This document shows, in pieces, positions 1 through 10,708 of a stretch of DNA of 32,263 nt. The notes under the pieces are model-generated. The model searched no databases. It was not told where the DNA came from and worked only from the letters and a program-made list of their open reading frames with translations. The stretch's first letter is position 1. Every line of letters starts with the position of its first letter. The position numbers were made by a program, and so were the translations under genes. The DNA is from Betaproteobacteria bacterium (GTDB lineage Bacteria > Pseudomonadota > Gammaproteobacteria > Burkholderiales > CAIKXV01): the NCBI GenBank assembly GCA_947458835.1, contig CANHBC010000020.1, positions 1-32,263 on the forward strand, written 5' to 3'.

Positions 1-2503
<2,503 letters not shown>

Positions 2504-2566
2504 GCCTGGCGCAGCGCCCGCGCGGCGATAACGACCCACCGAACCACCACCTCGATCGCAGCAAAG

Positions 2567-3073
2567 ATGGCCGACCTGCACGTTTCCTGGGATGAGTACC
2601 ACCGTGATACCGAGCGCCTGGCGCTCGACGTGCTGCGTTCCGGCTGGTCTTTCGACCAGATCGTCTGCATCGCGCGCGGCGGGCTGCGCGTCGGCGACAC
2701 ACTGTCGCGGATCTTCAACATCCCGCTGGCGATCATCTCCACCCAGTCCTACGGCGGCGAGGGCGGCACGGTACGTGGCCACATCCGGGTGGCCGAGCAC
2801 CTGACCATGACCACCGCCCGCCTGGGCACGCGCATCCTGCTGGTCGACGATCTCGTCGATTCCGGGATCACGCTCGACGTGGTCCGGCGCCACCTCGAGT
2901 CGGCATTCGAGGCAACCGAGGAGGTGCGCACCGCGGTCCTCTGGTACAAGGCCGTGTCCATCGTGAAGCCGGACTATTTCGTGCACTACCTGCCCGAGAA
3001 CCCCTGGATCCACCAGCCGATGGAGCACTACGACCTGATGGATCCCGAGGCTCTGCTCGGCGAGGCCGGCTGA
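2567..3073 (+). CDS. Purine (hypoxanthine/xanthine-type) phosphoribosyltransferase
   Basis: The product has 168 residues and belongs to the type I phosphoribosyltransferase fold. The PRPP-binding loop reads ILLVDDLVDSGITL at about residues 88-101. An early IARGGLRVGD segment near 36-45 fits the PPi-binding loop. Proteins of this type salvage a purine base with PRPP to give the nucleotide. The position 63 bp after purA on the same strand supports purine salvage (hypoxanthine, guanine or xanthine). The exact base cannot be read from sequence, so no symbol is given. The ATG at 2567 is the natural start because the product begins only a few residues before the conserved core. No T-tract terminator follows. 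Confidence 0.85.
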   Translation: MADLHVSWDEYHRDTERLALDVLRSGWSFDQIVCIARGGLRVGDTLSRIFNIPLAIISTQSYGGEGGTVRGHIRVAEHLTMTTARLGTRILLVDDLVDSGITLDVVRRHLESAFEATEEVRTAVLWYKAVSIVKPDYFVHYLPENPWIHQPMEHYDLMDPEALLGEAG

Positions 3074-3108
3074 GGCCCCGGGGCCATTCAGGGCTGCGGG
3101 CCATGGCA

Positions 3109-3130
3109 GGACCATCAGGCTCGATGGTCC
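3109..3130. promoter_or_regulatory. 8-bp inverted repeat between the purine operon and the Bug receptor gene
   Basis: GGACCATC and GATGGTCC flank a 6-base loop, a perfect 8-bp inverted repeat in the 166-bp gap 3074-3239. No T-tract follows on either strand, so it is either an operator for the receptor gene or a weak transcription-end hairpin. A self-complementary GGCCCCGGGGCC directly follows the upstream stop codon, at 3074-3085. The function is inferred only from position. Confidence 0.3.
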
Positions 3131-3239
3131 AGGCGCTGTCCGGTTGCGGCTTCATGCGCCGGATGCGTGTCCCGTCCGGTAGTGGTGGAATGCAGTTTGC
3201 TTCGTCTTCAGTCACACCCTGTTTCCCTCAGGAGTCCAG

Positions 3240-4247
3240 ATGCTCAAGCCTTCCGTTTCCTCCGTCCGGCAACTGATACGGGCGGGCCTGATATCGCTGC
3301 CCCTGGCGGGGATGCCCCTCGGCGGCGCACTGGCGCAGGACTTCCCGTCCAAGCCGGTGCGCCTGATCGTCACCTTCACCCCGGGGGGCGGCGCTGACAC
3401 TACCGCCCGCGTATTCGGCGAGCGGCTCTCCGACCTCTGGAAGCAGCCGGTACTGATCGACAACCGTGCCGGCGCAGGCGGTTCCATCGGCGCCGAGATC
3501 GTCTATCGCGCCCCGGCGGACGGCTACACACTGCTGCTTGGCACCAACACCCACATCATCAACCAGGTGGTGTATCCGAAGCTGCCGTTCGACTTCACGA
3601 AGGACTTCACGTCGATTGCGGTGGTCACTGCCGGACCGATGGTCATCGCGGTCAATCCGACGAAGGTGGCTGCACAGAACGTGCGCGACTTCACCTCGAT
3701 GCTGCTCAAGGCGCCTGGCAAGTTCTCGTACGCAAGCTGCAACGTGGCGAGCCCGCACCACTTCGGGATGGAGATGTACAAGTTCGCGATGAAGATCGAC
3801 GCGATGCATATCCCTCACCGCGGCTGTGCGCCCGCGGTGGCTGATGCCGTCGCCGGGCAGGTCGACATCGTCGTCGCTACGCTGCCCCCGGCCGTGCCGT
3901 TTTTCGCGACGGGTCGACTGCGGCCGATCGGGCTGCTCGGCGCCCAGCGTTCGCCTTCGGCACCCGAGATTCCGACCGTGCGCGAGTCGGGCATTCCGGA
4001 ACTGAAGGACTTCTCGCTCGAGAGCTACTACGGCTTCATGGCGCCGCCGCGGACCCCGGCGGCAGTGGCCGGGAAGATCGAGGCCGACGTGCTGAAGGTG
4101 GCCGCCATGCCCGAACTGCGCACCAAGCTGTCTGGCGCGGGCATGGACATGATGGTGCTCAACGCTGCCGCAATGACGAAGCTGATCCGCTCCGACTTCG
4201 AGAAGTACCTGAAGGCGGGCAAGGCAGCGAACATCAAGCCCGAGTAG
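3240..4247 (+). CDS. Bug-family (TctC-like) periplasmic solute-binding protein
   Basis: The 335-residue product is an extracytoplasmic receptor of the tripartite tricarboxylate transporter type. These bind small, mostly carboxylated ligands in the periplasm. It starts with a Sec-type signal peptide of about 33 residues (basic start, hydrophobic LISLPLAGMPLGGALAQ, Ala-rich cleavage zone). The family signature follows: PVRLIVTFTPGGGADTTAR near 39-57, then VLIDNRAGAGGSIGAE, APADGYTLLLGT and the PHRGCAPAVADAVAGQVD ligand-loop segment. The start is fixed by an AGGAG five bases before the ATG. No TctA/TctB membrane subunits are in the window, as is usual for the many orphan Bug proteins of Burkholderiales. 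It converges on the catabolic operon, so it may capture that operon's substrate; this is inference. Confidence 0.93.
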   Translation: MLKPSVSSVRQLIRAGLISLPLAGMPLGGALAQDFPSKPVRLIVTFTPGGGADTTARVFGERLSDLWKQPVLIDNRAGAGGSIGAEIVYRAPADGYTLLLGTNTHIINQVVYPKLPFDFTKDFTSIAVVTAGPMVIAVNPTKVAAQNVRDFTSMLLKAPGKFSYASCNVASPHHFGMEMYKFAMKIDAMHIPHRGCAPAVADAVAGQVDIVVATLPPAVPFFATGRLRPIGLLGAQRSPSAPEIPTVRESGIPELKDFSLESYYGFMAPPRTPAAVAGKIEADVLKVAAMPELRTKLSGAGMDMMVLNAAAMTKLIRSDFEKYLKAGKAANIKPE

Positions 4248-4252
4248 CGTCC

Positions 4253-4274
4253 GGGGTCAGGTCTTGCCTTTTGC
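4253..4274 (+). repeat. Dispersed 22-bp repeat, solo copy
   Basis: This is an exact copy of the 22-bp repeat that begins GGGGTCAGGTCTTGCC and ends TTTTGC. The same word occurs at 16781, 16808 (inverted), 17603 (inverted), 20991 and 22047 (inverted), with a one-mismatch copy at 20952. Here it sits alone in the 77-bp gap between two convergent genes, directly before a strong hairpin. Confidence 0.9.
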
Positions 4275-4275
4275 G

Positions 4276-4309
4276 CGCGTGCGCTGCCGGTCGAACGGCA
4301 GCGCACGCG
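4276..4309. terminator. Strong 14-bp hairpin between convergent genes
   Basis: CGCGTGCGCTGCCG and its exact complement flank the 6-base loop GTCGAA. It lies between the ends of the convergent receptor and deacetylase genes, so it probably ends transcription or stabilises 3' ends in both directions. There is no U-tract on either strand, so it is not a classical intrinsic terminator. Confidence 0.55.
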
Positions 4310-4324
4310 TGGGCGTGCCCCGGC

Positions 4325-5212
4325 TCAGCCGCCGGACACCGACAGGTGGTGCCGCGCGATTTCCTCGCCGGTCGCCTTCCACACGCCGGGGAAGCGGTCG
4401 ATGTGTGCCAGCGCGCGGGCCAGGGGCACCATCCGGTGCGGCTGGCCGGTCACGTAGGGATGCAGCGCGATCGCCATCACCCGACCGCTGGTCGCGCCTT
4501 CGGAGTACAGCACGTCGAACTGGTCGCAGATCATCCGCTCGAACTCGACCGGGGTCTGCTTCGAGCGCACTACCGCAGCGGTATCGTTCAGCTCGTAGGT
4601 GTAGGGTACCGAGACCAGCGGGCCGTTGCCGGTGGTCATCGTGTACGGCTGGTCGTCGTTGACCCAGTCTGCGACGTAGATGCACTGCTCGGCGGCGAGG
4701 TGGTCCACCGTATCCCAGGTCTCCTGCAGCCCGGCTCCGAGCCAGCCTACCGGCCGGCGGCCGGTGGCCTGTGCGATGCGGTCCAGCGATCCGGCGATCA
4801 TCGCCCGCTCCTGGTCGCGCGGCACCTCGGTGTTGCGCTCGGTGTTGGTGCGGCAGTGGCCCATCAGTTCCCATCCGAGCTTCGTGCAGTCCTCGACCAC
4901 CTCTGGATGCTGGTCGCACATCGACGAATTGAGCGCCACCGTGGCGCGGATTCCGTGCTTCTGCAGCAGGTCCATCATCCGGTAGATGCCGACCCGGTTG
5001 CCGTAGTCGCGCTGCGCCCAGTGGCGCACCATCGGCGTGTGGTCGCCCGGCTTCGGACGCTCGTTCGAGTCGCCCGGCATCGGCGTGTCCAGGCCGAAGA
5101 ACTCGACGTTGATGATCACCCAGAGCGCGACGCGTGCGCCGCCGGGAAGCGGATACGGCGGCCGGCGGTTGATGGTGCTGAACGGAAAGGGGCCGTACGG
5201 GGTGGGTTTCAT
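4325..5212 (-). CDS. Polysaccharide deacetylase-family (PuuE-like) hydrolase
   Basis: The 295-residue product resembles the NodB/polysaccharide deacetylase fold. It is closest in layout to the allantoinase-like PuuE branch, which acts on small cyclic or acylated amides rather than on polymers. Visible landmarks are the N-terminal VALWVIINVEFF strand (the PuuE-type variant of the TFDD motif), GIRATVALNSSM, a GHCRTN segment where the second metal-ligand motif is expected, and ALHPYVTGQPHRM near the C-terminus. There is no signal peptide, so it is probably cytoplasmic. Its ATG overlaps the TGA of the upstream gene by four bases (5209-5212), so it is translationally coupled as the last gene of the seven-gene operon. 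The context suggests C-N bond hydrolysis in a catabolic pathway; the substrate is unknown. Confidence 0.82.
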   Translation of the reverse strand: MKPTPYGPFPFSTINRRPPYPLPGGARVALWVIINVEFFGLDTPMPGDSNERPKPGDHTPMVRHWAQRDYGNRVGIYRMMDLLQKHGIRATVALNSSMCDQHPEVVEDCTKLGWELMGHCRTNTERNTEVPRDQERAMIAGSLDRIAQATGRRPVGWLGAGLQETWDTVDHLAAEQCIYVADWVNDDQPYTMTTGNGPLVSVPYTYELNDTAAVVRSKQTPVEFERMICDQFDVLYSEGATSGRVMAIALHPYVTGQPHRMVPLARALAHIDRFPGVWKATGEEIARHHLSVSGG

Positions 5213-5772
5213 CGGTCGTTCGAAGCCTTGAAGTTGTCCTGTTGCAGCAGTTCGTCGGCTGACATCACGTCGCCATACTTGTGCGCGATGTCGAACAGCG
5301 CGAGACGGTGGAGCATCGAAGCCACGTCGCCCACGGTCTCTTCGGCGAGCGCGACCCGATAGCCGAACGACTTGCCCTCGACCGCGCTGGCGCGCACCGC
5401 GCCGCTGGTCGGCGCGCCGCAGATGACCAGCGACCGTGCGCCGGCCCGGGTCAGAACGCGCTCGAGATCGGACGAGAAGAACGCGCTTTCGCAGGGGCGC
5501 GGCGACACCGGCTCCGCCTCGCGCGGGGCCAGCGCGGCGATCGGCGTCGCGCCCGGCGGCAGCGAGTGCACGACCGGGACGCCCCGTTCGCGCGCCTGTG
5601 CCACCAGTTGAGCAGCGGCGGCCGTCCAGTGGCCTGCAACCGGCGTGGCCGGATGGATCACGAGCAGCGCCGGCGCCTCGCCGACGCCTCGGTCACGCAG
5701 GTAGGGCGAGTAGATGTGTTCGATCTCGGGCGTGATCAGCCCGCGCCAGCAGTAGTCTTCGAAGTCGCGCAT
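5209..5772 (-). CDS. Isochorismatase-fold protein lacking the catalytic triad
   Basis: The 187-residue product has the isochorismatase/cysteine hydrolase fold: ALLVIHPATPVAG at about 36-48, GVPVVHS, CESAFFS near 94-100 and APTSGAVRAS near 120-129. The last 40 residues align clearly with the two other paralogues in the window (LFDIAHKYGDVMS against LFDMHLKYAEVMD). All three positions that form the Asp-Lys-Cys triad in active relatives are changed: His40 for Asp, Arg92 for Lys and Ala125 for Cys. It may be a non-catalytic partner of the active paralogue encoded 19 bp upstream, or it may use different chemistry, since true isochorismatases also lack the Cys. Its stop overlaps the next start by four bases. 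Confidence 0.85.
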   Translation of the reverse strand: MRDFEDYCWRGLITPEIEHIYSPYLRDRGVGEAPALLVIHPATPVAGHWTAAAAQLVAQARERGVPVVHSLPPGATPIAALAPREAEPVSPRPCESAFFSSDLERVLTRAGARSLVICGAPTSGAVRASAVEGKSFGYRVALAEETVGDVASMLHRLALFDIAHKYGDVMSADELLQQDNFKASNDR

Positions 5773-5791
5773 CGTCGTCTGGCCCGTCGTG

Positions 5792-6478
5792 TCAATGGCG
5801 CGCGCCGGCGCGGATATGCTCGCAGGCGGTGGACAGGTCCATCACCTCGGCGTACTTCAGGTGCATGTCGAACAGGCTCGCCTTCTGGATCAGGTCGCAG
5901 CGGTCGAACACGCAGTCGGCCACCACCGCGACCGGGTAGCCGTGCGACCAGCCTTCGACCACGCTCGAGCGCACGCAGCCACTGGTGCTCTCGCCGACCA
6001 TGATCAGCGCATCGACCTGGAGTTCGTTCAGGAAGGCCGCCAGCGGCGTTCCGAAGAAGGCGCTTGCCCGCTTCTTGTAGATCACCAGTTCGCCGGGCTG
6101 CGGTGTCAGCTCCTGCTTGATCGTGTAGAGCGAGAGGTCGGGCTGGCGCCGCTTGCGGTTGGTCGGGTGGATCCGGCGCGGATCGGTCTCGAGGCGCGTG
6201 TCGTAGGTCACGTGGATTACCGGTACCCCGTTCTGGCGTGCGCAGGCGAACAGTTCCATCGTCGGCTGCAGCGCACGCCAGGCGTACTCGCCGCACGAGG
6301 CGGGGAATGATTCGATCAGCTCAGGTACCGGCTTCGCGCCGCCGTCGTACACCAGGTCGTAGAGGTCGACCGCGACCACCGCCAGCCGGCGCCCGGCGAA
6401 TGGCGCCAGCTTGCGACTGGCCATCAGCGCTGCGGTCGGGGCGTCGATCACGTCGGACCAGAGGCTTTCGGGATTCAT
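5792..6478 (-). CDS. Isochorismatase-family cysteine hydrolase (amidase-like)
   Basis: The 228-residue product belongs to the isochorismatase-like hydrolases, which include N-carbamoylsarcosine amidase, nicotinamidase and maleamate amidohydrolase. The triad is intact: Asp38 in LAVVAVDLYD, Lys135 or Lys136 before RASAFFGT, and the nucleophile Cys168 in ESTSGCVR. The family usually releases ammonia or CO2 and ammonia from an amide or carbamoyl group in the cytoplasm. It lies 38 bp after the amidohydrolase gene and 19 bp before its degenerate paralogue, within the minus-strand operon. A third paralogue at 16857-17570 shares many blocks (CGE/L..W, VPVIH, ESTSGCVR, LFDMH.KYA). A role as an amide-releasing step after ring opening is inferred from the neighbouring molybdenum hydroxylase. 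Confidence 0.9.
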   Translation of the reverse strand: MNPESLWSDVIDAPTAALMASRKLAPFAGRRLAVVAVDLYDLVYDGGAKPVPELIESFPASCGEYAWRALQPTMELFACARQNGVPVIHVTYDTRLETDPRRIHPTNRKRRQPDLSLYTIKQELTPQPGELVIYKKRASAFFGTPLAAFLNELQVDALIMVGESTSGCVRSSVVEGWSHGYPVAVVADCVFDRCDLIQKASLFDMHLKYAEVMDLSTACEHIRAGARH

Positions 6479-6516
6479 GGTTTCGTATCCTTCCGGGGCG
6501 GGCCTGGCTTGGTGCC

Positions 6517-7554
6517 TCAGGCGAGTCTAGCGCCTGAGGCCGCGGCGCGGAGCGGGGCGATCCGGAACAGTTCGGCCGCGTTGGCGCCGCGCACCCGGTC
6601 CCGCACCGCCGGCGGAAGGCGGCCGATGCGTTCCAGCGTGCCGGCCAGGTCAGCGATGGCGTGCGGGAAGTCGCTGCCGAACAGCACGTTGCGCTCGCCG
6701 TAGGTCTCGATCGCGTCTGCCAGCGCGCGGTCGGAGTAGAGCACCGAGTCGACGCGCAGGCGGTGCAGGTAGCTGCCCGGCCTGGCGGCTACCTTGCTGC
6801 GCGCATCGGCATAGGCATCGTGGCAGCGATCGATGCGCGGCATCAGGGCGCCGAGCGCGCCGCCGCCGTGCGCCAGCACCAGGTCGAGCGAGGGATGCTG
6901 GTCGAAGAAGCCGTCCATCATCATCCGCGATACCACCAGCGCGGTCTCGAACGGGTAGCCGACCGAGGCTGTGAGCTGGAACACTTCCATGCCGGCGCAG
7001 CTGCATACGGTAGGGTGCATGAACGCGGGCAGCCGGCGACGGTCGATCTCGGCGAACACTGGTTCGAACAGCGGGTCGGTGGGGGGCAGCCCGCCGATGT
7101 TGGTGAGCAGCATCACGCCGCAGGCGCCTGCATCGACCGCGCGCGCCAGTTCCTCCAGCGCGCGGTCGGGGTACTGGAAGGGCAGCGAGGCGAGCCAGCG
7201 GAAGCGGTCGGGGTGTGCGGCCTGCGCGGCGGCGAAGCTGTCGTTCATCACGCGCGCGGCGTGGGTGCTGACCGCCTCGCCACCCCAGTACACGTTCGGG
7301 CCGGTCAGCGACAGCACCGCCATGTCGACCCCGGCCGCGTCCATCGCGGCCAGCCGCTGGCCGTAGTCGAACATCTCCGGCTGCGGGAACATGAAGCGCA
7401 CGCCGTCCAGGTGGATCCAGGTACGGCCATCTGGCGCCTGCGCGACCGTGAACCTGGGCCCGCCGTGGGCGCGGATCAGTTCCAGCCATTCGCTGCACAG
7501 CATGTGCGAATGGATGTCGATTGCCGGATGCATGGCTGTCGCGTCCTCGCTCAC
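6517..7554 (-). CDS. Amidohydrolase 2 family (ACMSD-like) metal-dependent hydrolase/decarboxylase
   Basis: The product has 345 residues from GTG 7554, or 338 from ATG 7533. It has the amidohydrolase_2 pattern: HxH in IDIHSHML near the N-terminus, FMHPT in the middle, LVLAHGGGALG, and LFGSDFPHA near the C-terminus with the late metal-ligand Asp. Relatives include aminocarboxymuconate-semialdehyde decarboxylase (ACMSD) and other Zn-dependent decarboxylases or hydrolases of aromatic ring-cleavage products. The GTG start is preferred because it overlaps the TGA of the upstream receptor gene by four bases (7551-7554), matching the other junctions of this operon; the ATG seven codons later is possible. 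Cytoplasmic. A role in decarboxylating or hydrolysing a ring-opened intermediate is inference. Confidence 0.88.
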   Translation of the reverse strand: MSEDATAMHPAIDIHSHMLCSEWLELIRAHGGPRFTVAQAPDGRTWIHLDGVRFMFPQPEMFDYGQRLAAMDAAGVDMAVLSLTGPNVYWGGEAVSTHAARVMNDSFAAAQAAHPDRFRWLASLPFQYPDRALEELARAVDAGACGVMLLTNIGGLPPTDPLFEPVFAEIDRRRLPAFMHPTVCSCAGMEVFQLTASVGYPFETALVVSRMMMDGFFDQHPSLDLVLAHGGGALGALMPRIDRCHDAYADARSKVAARPGSYLHRLRVDSVLYSDRALADAIETYGERNVLFGSDFPHAIADLAGTLERIGRLPPAVRDRVRGANAAELFRIAPLRAAASGARLA

Positions 7555-8573
7555 TCGACCTGCACCTTTGCCTCGCGGATCACGCGGGCATAGCGGGCCG
7601 TCTCCTCCTTCAGGAAGGTGCCGAACTGATCCGGCGTGGTGGCGAGCGCGGTGAGGCCGGTGGCCGCCAGCGTCTCGCGTACCTCGGGCAGCTTCACCAC
7701 GCGCGCGACCTCCTGCTGCCAGCGGTTGACCACCTCGCGCGGCACTGCCGAATGCGCGGCCATGCCGAACCAGGAGGTCGAGTCGAACCCTGCCACGCCG
7801 GCCTCGGTCATGGTCGGCGTGTCCTTCAGGGTCGGCACCCGCGTCGCGGTGGCGACCGCCAGCAGGCGGAGCCGGCCGGCATCGATGAACGACTGTACTT
7901 CGGCCAGGTTCACGAACATCAGGCCGACATGGCCACCGAGCAGCGCCGCCGCGGCCGGCGCACCGCCCTGGTAGGGCACGTGGACCATGTCGATGCCGGC
8001 GTTGACCTTGAGCATCTCTCCTGCGAGATGCTGCGGCGTACCCAGGCCGATCGAACCGTAGGTCAGCTCGCCGGGTCGCTTGCGGGCCAGCGCGATCAGT
8101 TCCTTGACGCTGCGCGCAGGCAGTGCCGGGTTGGCGACCAGCACGTTCGGCGTGTTCGCGATCAGCGATACCGGCTGGAAGTCGCGCTGGGTGTCGTACG
8201 GCATCTTCTGCCGCAGCAGCGGGGTGATCACGAAGGTGGCCGCCATCATCAGCAGCGTATGGCCGTCGGCTGGTGCCCGTGCGACCGCCTCGGTGCCGAG
8301 GATGGTGCTGGCCCCGGGACGGTTCTCGACCAGCACCGGCTGGCCGAAGGTCTCGGCTGCGCGCGGTGCGATCGATCGGGTCAGCCGGTCGAGCACGCCG
8401 CCGGCCGGGAACGGCACGATGAGCCGTACCGGCCTGGACGGATAGGCCTGCGCGAGCGCGGCCTGCGGCGGCACGGCCAGTGGCAGCAGGAGCGCGCCGG
8501 CCACCGCGAGCGGTGCGCCACGGCGGGCAGCACGGGGACGGTCGGGGGAGGGGGGCGAGAGGGTCATGGTCAT
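7551..8573 (-). CDS. Bug-family (TctC-like) periplasmic solute-binding protein
   Basis: The 340-residue periplasmic receptor has the family blocks PVRLIVPFPAGGVLDRLTRS near 48-67, VLVENRPGASTILGTEAV, APADGHTLLMM and VPYQGGAPAAAALLGGHV. The N-terminus carries a signal peptide with a twin-arginine segment (RAARRGAPLAV) before a hydrophobic stretch ending in ALAQA, so Tat export is possible but not certain. The ATG overlaps the stop of the upstream molybdenum hydroxylase gene (8570-8573), and its own stop overlaps the amidohydrolase start, so it is embedded in the operon. That placement makes it the best candidate for binding the pathway's substrate. It is clearly diverged from the other Bug protein at 3240-4247, so the two may bind different ligands. 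Confidence 0.93.
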   Translation of the reverse strand: MTMTLSPPSPDRPRAARRGAPLAVAGALLLPLAVPPQAALAQAYPSRPVRLIVPFPAGGVLDRLTRSIAPRAAETFGQPVLVENRPGASTILGTEAVARAPADGHTLLMMAATFVITPLLRQKMPYDTQRDFQPVSLIANTPNVLVANPALPARSVKELIALARKRPGELTYGSIGLGTPQHLAGEMLKVNAGIDMVHVPYQGGAPAAAALLGGHVGLMFVNLAEVQSFIDAGRLRLLAVATATRVPTLKDTPTMTEAGVAGFDSTSWFGMAAHSAVPREVVNRWQQEVARVVKLPEVRETLAATGLTALATTPDQFGTFLKEETARYARVIREAKVQVE

Positions 8574-10708
8574 CCGAGGGCTGCGATGATTCGGTCGCGG
8601 GTGAGCGGCAGGTCGCGTACCCGCACGCCCAGTGCGTGGGCCAGCGCATTGCCGACCGCTGCGGCGGTCGGGCCGGTCGGCGTCTCGCCGGCACCGAGGG
8701 GTTCTTCGTCGCGCCGGTCGATCAGGTGCACCTCGACCCTTGGCACCTCGGAGAAGGTGAGCACGGGGTAGGTCTCCCAGTCGCGCGACAGGATCCGTTC
8801 GCGGTCGAACTGCACCTGTTCCTTCAGCGTCCAGCTCAGGGCCTGCAGGATGCCGCCCTCGGTCTGGTTGAGGATGCCGTCCGGGTTGATTGCCAGACCG
8901 ACGTCCACCGCGGCCACGCAGCGCGTGACGCGGAACTCCGGCTCCAGCACCACCTCGGCCACGATCGCGATGTAGCCGTAGCCGTTCTTGTACTGGGCGA
9001 AGGCGATGCCGCGGCCGCGGGTGCCGTCGCTGGCCTGGTGCGGCACCCAGCCTGCCTCCTGGGCGGCCCGTTCGATCACCGCACGGGCGCGCGGGTCCTG
9101 CATGTGTCGCAACCGGTACTCGACCGGATCCGCACCGCAGGCCTGCGCCAGGTCGTCGATGAACGACTCGGCGGCGAACACGTTGGCGTAGGCGCCGAGC
9201 GCGCGCAGCGTGGACACGCGCAGAGGCAGTTCCTCGACCCGGTGCGCGACCACCTTCTGGTTGGGCAGCGCGTAGATCACCTCGGCGTTGCGCGCCATGC
9301 CACCGCCCCCGGACATGGCGGGATCACCCTGCGGGATCCGCGGCACCGGCCGCTCCAGCTGCCAGGCGGCCAGCAGGGACACGCTGGGCTCGGTGGTCAC
9401 CACCACGCCGGGCCGCTGGGTATGCCCGTTGCTCCAGAGGTCGAGCGACCAGTCGACGATGTTGCCGTCGGCGTCGAGCGCGGCACGGGTCTTCACCACC
9501 ATCGCCGGGCCGAGCGGTTCCCAGGCGAACTCGTCGTCTCGCATCCATTGCAGCATCACCGGCCGGCCGGGTACCGCGCGCGCGAGCAGGACCGCATCGA
9601 GCGCGGCATCGTCCGCTCCGTTGTGTCCGTAGCAGCCGGGGCCGTCGACATGGTGGGCGATGACCGACTCGACCGGCAGCTGGAACACTTCCGCGAGTTC
9701 GCGCTGCAGCGGGTAGACGCCCTGGCTGTGGGTCCAGACCTCGATCGTCCCCTGCTCGAAGGTCGCCAGTGCCACGGACGGGCCGAGCGAGGCATGCGCG
9801 ATGTACGGCTTGGAGAAACGCGCCTCGAACGTACGTGTCGCGCGCGCCAGCGCCGCCGGGTCGCGCCGCTCGACGATCACCGTGTCGGTGGTCTCGCGTG
9901 TCTCGATGAAGCGGTAGATGTCCGTCGCGTCGGTCGGGAGCGGTTGCTCGTCCCAGCGCGATGCGGCGATCATCGCCTTGCGCGCCTTCACTGCCTGCTC
10001 CTCGCGTTCGGCGACCACGCCGAGGAAATCGCCGTCGCGCACCACCGCGACCACGCCGGGCATCGCGCGGATCGCCGCCTCGTCGATCGAGATGAGTTTC
10101 GCGCCGAACGAGGGCGGTCGCACGACGCGGCCGTGCAGCATGCCGGGCCGTTTCAGGTCGGCGACGAAGCGTGGCCTGCCGGCGAGCTTGTCCGGGATGT
10201 CGAGGCGGGGCGTGCTGCGCCCGACGACGGTGTAGCGGGCGACCGGCTTCGGTGGCACTTGTCCGGTCGCCTCGCGCGCCAGCAGTTCGGCATGCGGCAG
10301 GTCCCAGTAAGTGGTCTCGCGGATGCGGTCGGCGCCGGTGATGCGGCCGTCCTCGACGACCAGCCGGTCGGCGGGGATGTCGAGCCGTCGCGCGGCCTCG
10401 GCGAGCAGCACTGCGCGTATCTCCGCGCAGGCCGAGCGCATCGCGCTGCCACCTTCGGAGATCGAGCGGCTGCCGGAGGTATGGCCCTCGTCCGGCGTGA
10501 GCCGGGTATCGGCGTCGACGATACGCACCTGCACGAACGACAGGTCGAGTTCCTCGGCGGCGATCTGGGTCATCGCGGTGATGATGCCCTGCCCGAGTTC
10601 GACCCGTCCGGTGAACACCGTCACCGTGCGATCGTCGTTGAACTTCACCCAGCGGTCCAGCCGCGGGTTCGCCGACAGCATCGGCGGCACCTTCAGCGGG
10701 GCGCTCAT
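8570..10708 (-). CDS. Xanthine dehydrogenase-family molybdopterin-binding subunit (IorB/NicB-like)
   Basis: The 712-residue large subunit of a molybdenum hydroxylase has a MoCo-binding half first (FTGRVELGQGI, VDADTRLTPDEG), then the a/b hammerhead near 190-260 (KLAGRPRFVADLKRPGMLHG), then further MoCo-binding segments ending in GAGETPTGPTAAAVGNA, which holds the Glu of the conserved GxGE motif. This order matches the two-subunit isoquinoline/nicotinate-type enzymes that have no FAD subunit. They hydroxylate a carbon next to nitrogen in aromatic heterocycles with water as oxygen source. ATG 10708 overlaps the stop of the 2Fe-2S gene by four bases and follows its frame logic, so longer upstream reading is rejected. 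No cytochrome domain is present, so the electron acceptor is not evident. Confidence 0.92.
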   Translation of the reverse strand: MSAPLKVPPMLSANPRLDRWVKFNDDRTVTVFTGRVELGQGIITAMTQIAAEELDLSFVQVRIVDADTRLTPDEGHTSGSRSISEGGSAMRSACAEIRAVLLAEAARRLDIPADRLVVEDGRITGADRIRETTYWDLPHAELLAREATGQVPPKPVARYTVVGRSTPRLDIPDKLAGRPRFVADLKRPGMLHGRVVRPPSFGAKLISIDEAAIRAMPGVVAVVRDGDFLGVVAEREEQAVKARKAMIAASRWDEQPLPTDATDIYRFIETRETTDTVIVERRDPAALARATRTFEARFSKPYIAHASLGPSVALATFEQGTIEVWTHSQGVYPLQRELAEVFQLPVESVIAHHVDGPGCYGHNGADDAALDAVLLARAVPGRPVMLQWMRDDEFAWEPLGPAMVVKTRAALDADGNIVDWSLDLWSNGHTQRPGVVVTTEPSVSLLAAWQLERPVPRIPQGDPAMSGGGGMARNAEVIYALPNQKVVAHRVEELPLRVSTLRALGAYANVFAAESFIDDLAQACGADPVEYRLRHMQDPRARAVIERAAQEAGWVPHQASDGTRGRGIAFAQYKNGYGYIAIVAEVVLEPEFRVTRCVAAVDVGLAINPDGILNQTEGGILQALSWTLKEQVQFDRERILSRDWETYPVLTFSEVPRVEVHLIDRRDEEPLGAGETPTGPTAAAVGNALAHALGVRVRDLPLTRDRIIAALG

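Noticed and set aside
4257-4919. Alternative minus-strand frame ending in the repeat (tail AKGKT like the RAYT)
   Set aside because: The shared tail arises only because both frames run into the same repeat. The deacetylase frame at 4325-5212 is the real gene.
6517-8694. Continuous minus-strand frame suggesting an amidohydrolase with a long N-terminal extension
   Set aside because: The upstream half is a shadow of the Bug receptor gene in another frame. The amidohydrolase fold starts near 7533, and GTG 7554 overlaps the receptor stop as in the rest of the operon.
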